From IMG/VR virus record IMGVR_UViG_3300032291_003389, positions 1 through 21,079 of that record: DNA of 21,079 bases. The stretch is one strand, 5' to 3'. Each line of letters opens with the position of its first letter. Positions within the stretch are counted from its first letter, which is position 1. The stretch is from a virus. The notes under the pieces were generated by a model. It worked only from the letters and a program-made list of their open reading frames with translations, searched no databases and was not told the DNA's origin. The translations under genes were made by a program, and so were the position numbers. Of this stretch, positions 18,308-21,079 are shown piece by piece.

Positions 18308-20071
18308 TTATCGTGCCCCAAATAACCATCCATAGTTTTTGTAATCTTGTTGTGAAGGACCTTGACTAGGGAAATAACCTGTTTTTACAGGTGTTTGAGG
18401 AATTTGCGGATTGAAAAACTCTGAAGAATTTTTGTTTTCATTTACCGATGAAGCCCAAGAATTAATCATTGCCTTTGTGTGATTCACATTTTTTTCTAAC
18501 TGTTGGAAAGATTTTTCTCCTACAAATATTGACATCGCAATAGACATTATGCAATCGTCGTGACCATTTTTTTGGTGGTCCGCTCTTCCATTAATATAAA
18601 CAAACCCATTCATTTCGTTGTGTAAACGACTTGAACGAATAATAAAATTGTGTCTTATTGCTTCTTCAAAAGATGCTATTATTTGAACTCTTTTTGAGTT
18701 GAAATTAATTCCGGGAATTTTTTCTTGTAATTTAGGGTCAAATTTCCATTTGTTTTGTGTATCAACATTATCAATGTAAAAACCTCCCTTATAATTCATT
18801 TCTTGTAACTTTCTTGCCGTTGCAACTCCCATTCCTCCTGTTAAATCTGTAACACAAAAGGCGTTATACATAGTACCCCATTTGTATGCAATTTCCGCAA
18901 CTACATCTGGTGGTACTTTGCCAACATATTCTAACACTTGTTTTCTTTCATCAAAATCAATAATTTCTATACAGGAGAAATCTTCAGAATCTCCTCTAGA
19001 CACATCAATACCCATAATATATTTGTGACCAACCTCAGGTTCATCAAAAATCCACAACGCATTACCCATAAGTTTTGCTTTAGGGTCCTGTATTGTATTA
19101 TTTTTAATTCTTTGTAATGTTTCGGAGTCAAATACGTTATCACCCGAACTTAAAAAGTTACACTCCAACTCCTGAGCAACTTTTCTTCTGTCGAATTTGA
19201 GTTTTTTAACCATTTTCTCAAACCAATCAGAACAAGGTTTATAACCCCTTTCAATATAATCTATTGTTATTTCGTGGTCTCTTTCATATGGGTTATCAAC
19301 ACTTAAATCAACCACCGAGTCTGTGGGGTATTCTTCTCTATTAAGTAAAAAATGAACCAAGTCAGTTGTTTTAACCATATACAAATCTTTTGTATATCTT
19401 GGGTCTTTAAACCAAAACATCTCAGAAATTTTGAAATCATTCATATTTCTTAATGCTTGGTCATAAATCTCATAATATATGGGGTCTTGTCCATTTGGTG
19501 TTGATACCACAATAACCTTACCACCTGTAGATAGTGATGCCATACAAGCAGCCCAAAAGTCTGAGTCCGCATCAATAAACGCAGCCTCATCAAAAATAAG
19601 AATAGTTGGTGTGTAACCACGAAGAGCATCCTTTGATGTTGCGACAGCCTTAACCTCACAATCATTGTTTAATTTGAAATGTCTTGCCGCATTTTTTTCG
19701 GGAGAAAATCCTATTCCCACCCAAGATGGCCACTGCTCAGTAAAACTTCTGATTTTGTTTGCCATTTCAACGGAAGTATCCAATTTGTTGGCGATTATCA
19801 GAATTTTTTCAGGTTTATTTTTCTTTGCAAAAGCCAATTTCTTAGATGCCCAAGCTGCGGTTACAGTAGAAACCCCCGCCTGTCTATACTTGAGTGCAAT
19901 ATTCTCGTTAAAATTCTCATAATCCTGTATTAGTCTAATTTGGTCGGGAAACAAATCTAAAGGTACGTATTTAGATTTTGTATTATCGAAAGTTTGTAAA
20001 TAAGTACGAAGTGCATAAGGAGTATCTTTCATACACTTTGTTACTTCTATTATTAATTGTTCTTTAGTCAT
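18308..20071 (-). CDS. Terminase large subunit, T4 gp17-like, 587 aa
   Basis: ATP-driven DNA packaging motor and headful nuclease. ATPase: Walker A variant ALKYRQAGVSTVTAA (residues ~59-73), Walker B TILIFDEAAF (156-165, D161 E162), and the coupling motif VVSTPNG (188-194). Nuclease: IMGIDVSRGDSEDF (D356), CVTDLTGGMG (D409) and GHDDCIMSIAMSI (D505/D506), which are the three acidic positions of the RNase H-like fold. Length is close to T4 gp17 (610 aa). It has an octamer 12 nt upstream, right after the terminator of the preceding gene, so TerL starts its own unit. The C-terminal ~50 residues are Pro/Gln/Ser-rich (PQIPQTPVKTG, SQGPSQQD), a divergent docking tail. Confidence 0.96.
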   Translation of the reverse strand: MTKEQLIIEVTKCMKDTPYALRTYLQTFDNTKSKYVPLDLFPDQIRLIQDYENFNENIALKYRQAGVSTVTAAWASKKLAFAKKNKPEKILIIANKLDTSVEMANKIRSFTEQWPSWVGIGFSPEKNAARHFKLNNDCEVKAVATSKDALRGYTPTILIFDEAAFIDADSDFWAACMASLSTGGKVIVVSTPNGQDPIYYEIYDQALRNMNDFKISEMFWFKDPRYTKDLYMVKTTDLVHFLLNREEYPTDSVVDLSVDNPYERDHEITIDYIERGYKPCSDWFEKMVKKLKFDRRKVAQELECNFLSSGDNVFDSETLQRIKNNTIQDPKAKLMGNALWIFDEPEVGHKYIMGIDVSRGDSEDFSCIEIIDFDERKQVLEYVGKVPPDVVAEIAYKWGTMYNAFCVTDLTGGMGVATARKLQEMNYKGGFYIDNVDTQNKWKFDPKLQEKIPGINFNSKRVQIIASFEEAIRHNFIIRSSRLHNEMNGFVYINGRADHQKNGHDDCIMSIAMSIFVGEKSFQQLEKNVNHTKAMINSWASSVNENKNSSEFFNPQIPQTPVKTGYFPSQGPSQQDYKNYGWLFGAR

Positions 20072-20075
20072 ATAT

Positions 20076-20083
20076 TATAAATA
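20076..20083 (-). promoter_or_regulatory. TATTTATA octamer before TerL
   Basis: Minus-strand TTTGGTATTTATAATATATG, 12 nt before the ATG at 20071 and 3 bases past the terminator stem at 20087-20118. Confidence 0.5.
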
Positions 20084-20084
20084 C

Positions 20085-20118
20085 CAAACCCCTCCGTTAA
20101 GTAAATATTGGAGGGGTT
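20085..20118 (-). terminator. Terminator between the 20138 gene and TerL
   Basis: Stem AACCCCTCC (20087-20095) / GGAGGGGTT (20110-20118), loop of 14 nt. The minus-strand tail after the stem is TTTGGTATTT, poorer in T than the other terminators, so read-through is possible. Confidence 0.65.
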
Positions 20119-20137
20119 CGATTATAATTTTGTTGGT

Positions 20138-21079
20138 TTATTTTGGTAATGAGAGACCTAAACCACTCAAAAAGTCGTCTAAACCATCATCGTCATCATC
20201 GTCAGATGAATTATCACCTTCTTCTTCCTTGTAGTTGTCATACTCGTTTTTGAGTTCCATTGCCTCTTTCATAATTTCTTCAAATCTCGAAGTCGCCCTT
20301 CTGTTTTTTGACTCATCATCTGATATGGCATCTCCAATAATTAATAAAAATTCTTTAGCAGGTAATTGATATAACTGTATGTGAAACCAATTTATAAGTC
20401 CTTTATTTGAATCATCAAACATTTCGTCAGGTAATGCAAATCTAATTTTTTCAACAATTTCAGGTCCGATTCTCAACTGCATAGGTTCGTTTGATAATAT
20501 ATCTGTTTGACCTAATACTTTTTGTCTGAGCCCTGGTTCTTTTGGTAATCCGTGTCTTCCTTTTCCTTCTTCAATACCTTTTACAATTTCGTGACAAACA
20601 ATAGGGAAAATTAAACCATATGCACGAATAACAGTATCGGGTGCTTCTTCACCACCTTCGTCATCCCCTTCATCATTATTATCTAATTCTACTTTTCCCG
20701 CAACACCTTGACCTGTTTGACTCATCATTTCTATCATCTGCTCCATAGAGAAATATAGATAGTCATTAACCGCCATAATTGCCAAATAGTTAGGATACAA
20801 GTTTGGATTTATTGCATCCAATCTTTGTTTAACTTCAGGTTTTTGGAAAACATAATGACCTTTTTTAGCCGCACCCTGTATAATTGCATTTATAATATTT
20901 CTTTTATGTTTTTCTAACTCCAACTCTTCTTGTGGTGTTAAATCCTCAACATCAAAAGAAGGGTATTGTGGTTTTTCTTGTTCTTCTTCATCCTCTTCAG
21001 GTTCTTCTTCATATCTGAAGTTGGAAACGTCAATTGGTGTACGATTAAGGTACGCTTCAATTTTGTACCAATCAGGGTC
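20138..21079 (-). CDS. Conserved-looking phage protein upstream of TerL (5' partial), at least 313 aa
   Basis: The frame stays open to the right edge: 52 codons upstream of position 20923 (beginning DPDWYKIEAYLNRTPIDV, with an acidic EEEPEEDEEEQEK stretch) have no stop. The TTG at 20923 is therefore not the start; the true start is outside the window. Visible regions: IINAIIQGAAKKGHYVFQK, LYPNYLAIMAVNDYLYFSME, an acidic loop DNNDEGDDEGGEE, RAYGLIFPIVCHEIVKGIEE, LRIGPEIVEKIRFALPDEM, LINWFHIQLYQLPAKEFLLI, and an acidic tail ending GLDDFLSGLGLSLPK. T4 has the small terminase gene 16 here, but this protein is larger and I see no HTH or coiled-coil motif, so a small-terminase call is not supported. 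A virion or packaging role is inferred from location only. Confidence 0.6.
   Translation of the reverse strand, partial: DPDWYKIEAYLNRTPIDVSNFRYEEEPEEDEEEQEKPQYPSFDVEDLTPQEELELEKHKRNIINAIIQGAAKKGHYVFQKPEVKQRLDAINPNLYPNYLAIMAVNDYLYFSMEQMIEMMSQTGQGVAGKVELDNNDEGDDEGGEEAPDTVIRAYGLIFPIVCHEIVKGIEEGKGRHGLPKEPGLRQKVLGQTDILSNEPMQLRIGPEIVEKIRFALPDEMFDDSNKGLINWFHIQLYQLPAKEFLLIIGDAISDDESKNRRATSRFEEIMKEAMELKNEYDNYKEEEGDNSSDDDDDDGLDDFLSGLGLSLPK

Noticed and set aside
20138-20923. Complete 261-aa gene starting at 20923
   Set aside because: The codon is TTG and the same frame is open to the window edge, so the gene is 5' partial.

Overview
This window looks like part of the genome of a tailed phage with a T4-type head, infecting a Bacteroidota (probably flavobacterial) host. 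The T4-like identity rests on a head-morphogenesis block on the minus strand: TerL (gp17-like), portal (gp20-like), prohead protease (gp21-like), an acidic scaffold-like protein (gp22-like) and the major capsid protein (gp23-like), in T4 order. The host inference rests on the AT-rich sequence, the absence of Shine-Dalgarno sequences before the starts I inspected (leaders are A/T-rich), a DUF4494-like small protein, and a secreted protein whose signal peptide ends in the '-SQ' typical of Bacteroidota.

Layout. At 1-3239 (+) there is the end of a structural gene, a 498-aa beta-rich probable virion protein, then three tightly packed genes (1786, 2180, 2772) whose products share a short N-terminal helical module and are otherwise unrelated. 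At 3272-4720 (-) is a 482-aa protein with a YGxGTKWCT motif. From 4797 to 9781 nine consecutive genes alternate strand: a SlyD-type FKBP prolyl isomerase, small conserved unknowns, a stand-alone class II aminoacyl-tRNA-synthetase-like enzyme, a secreted protein, a module-bearing protein and an HTH-HNH endonuclease. At 9886-20071 (-) is the head block, with an HNH restriction-type nuclease and a DUF4494-like gene between protease and scaffold. A convergent ribosomal protein bS21 gene lies between the portal side and the protease side. At 20138 a gene enters from the right edge.

Two signals are not explained by single genes. First, an octamer TATTTAT(A/T/C), read in the direction of the gene, lies 11-36 nt before most transcription-unit starts on both strands, often directly after a terminator or a stop codon; it is a candidate phage promoter or start element. 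Second, the N-terminal helical module ends in (I/L)-x-E followed by S/Q. That matches the known T4 gp21 cleavage rule, the predicted cleavage site of the capsid protein here (WLINE/A), and several sites in the scaffold. A reasonable hypothesis is a suite of head-packaged proteins with removable capsid-targeting leaders. The bS21, prolyl isomerase and synthetase-like genes suggest that the phage also acts on host translation and folding.

Between-gene stretches are short. The longest is about 220 bases (7513-7732); it holds a 26-codon ORF with a terminator overlapping its stop codon, upstream of the synthetase-like gene. I found no tRNA, rRNA, CRISPR array or insertion sequence.
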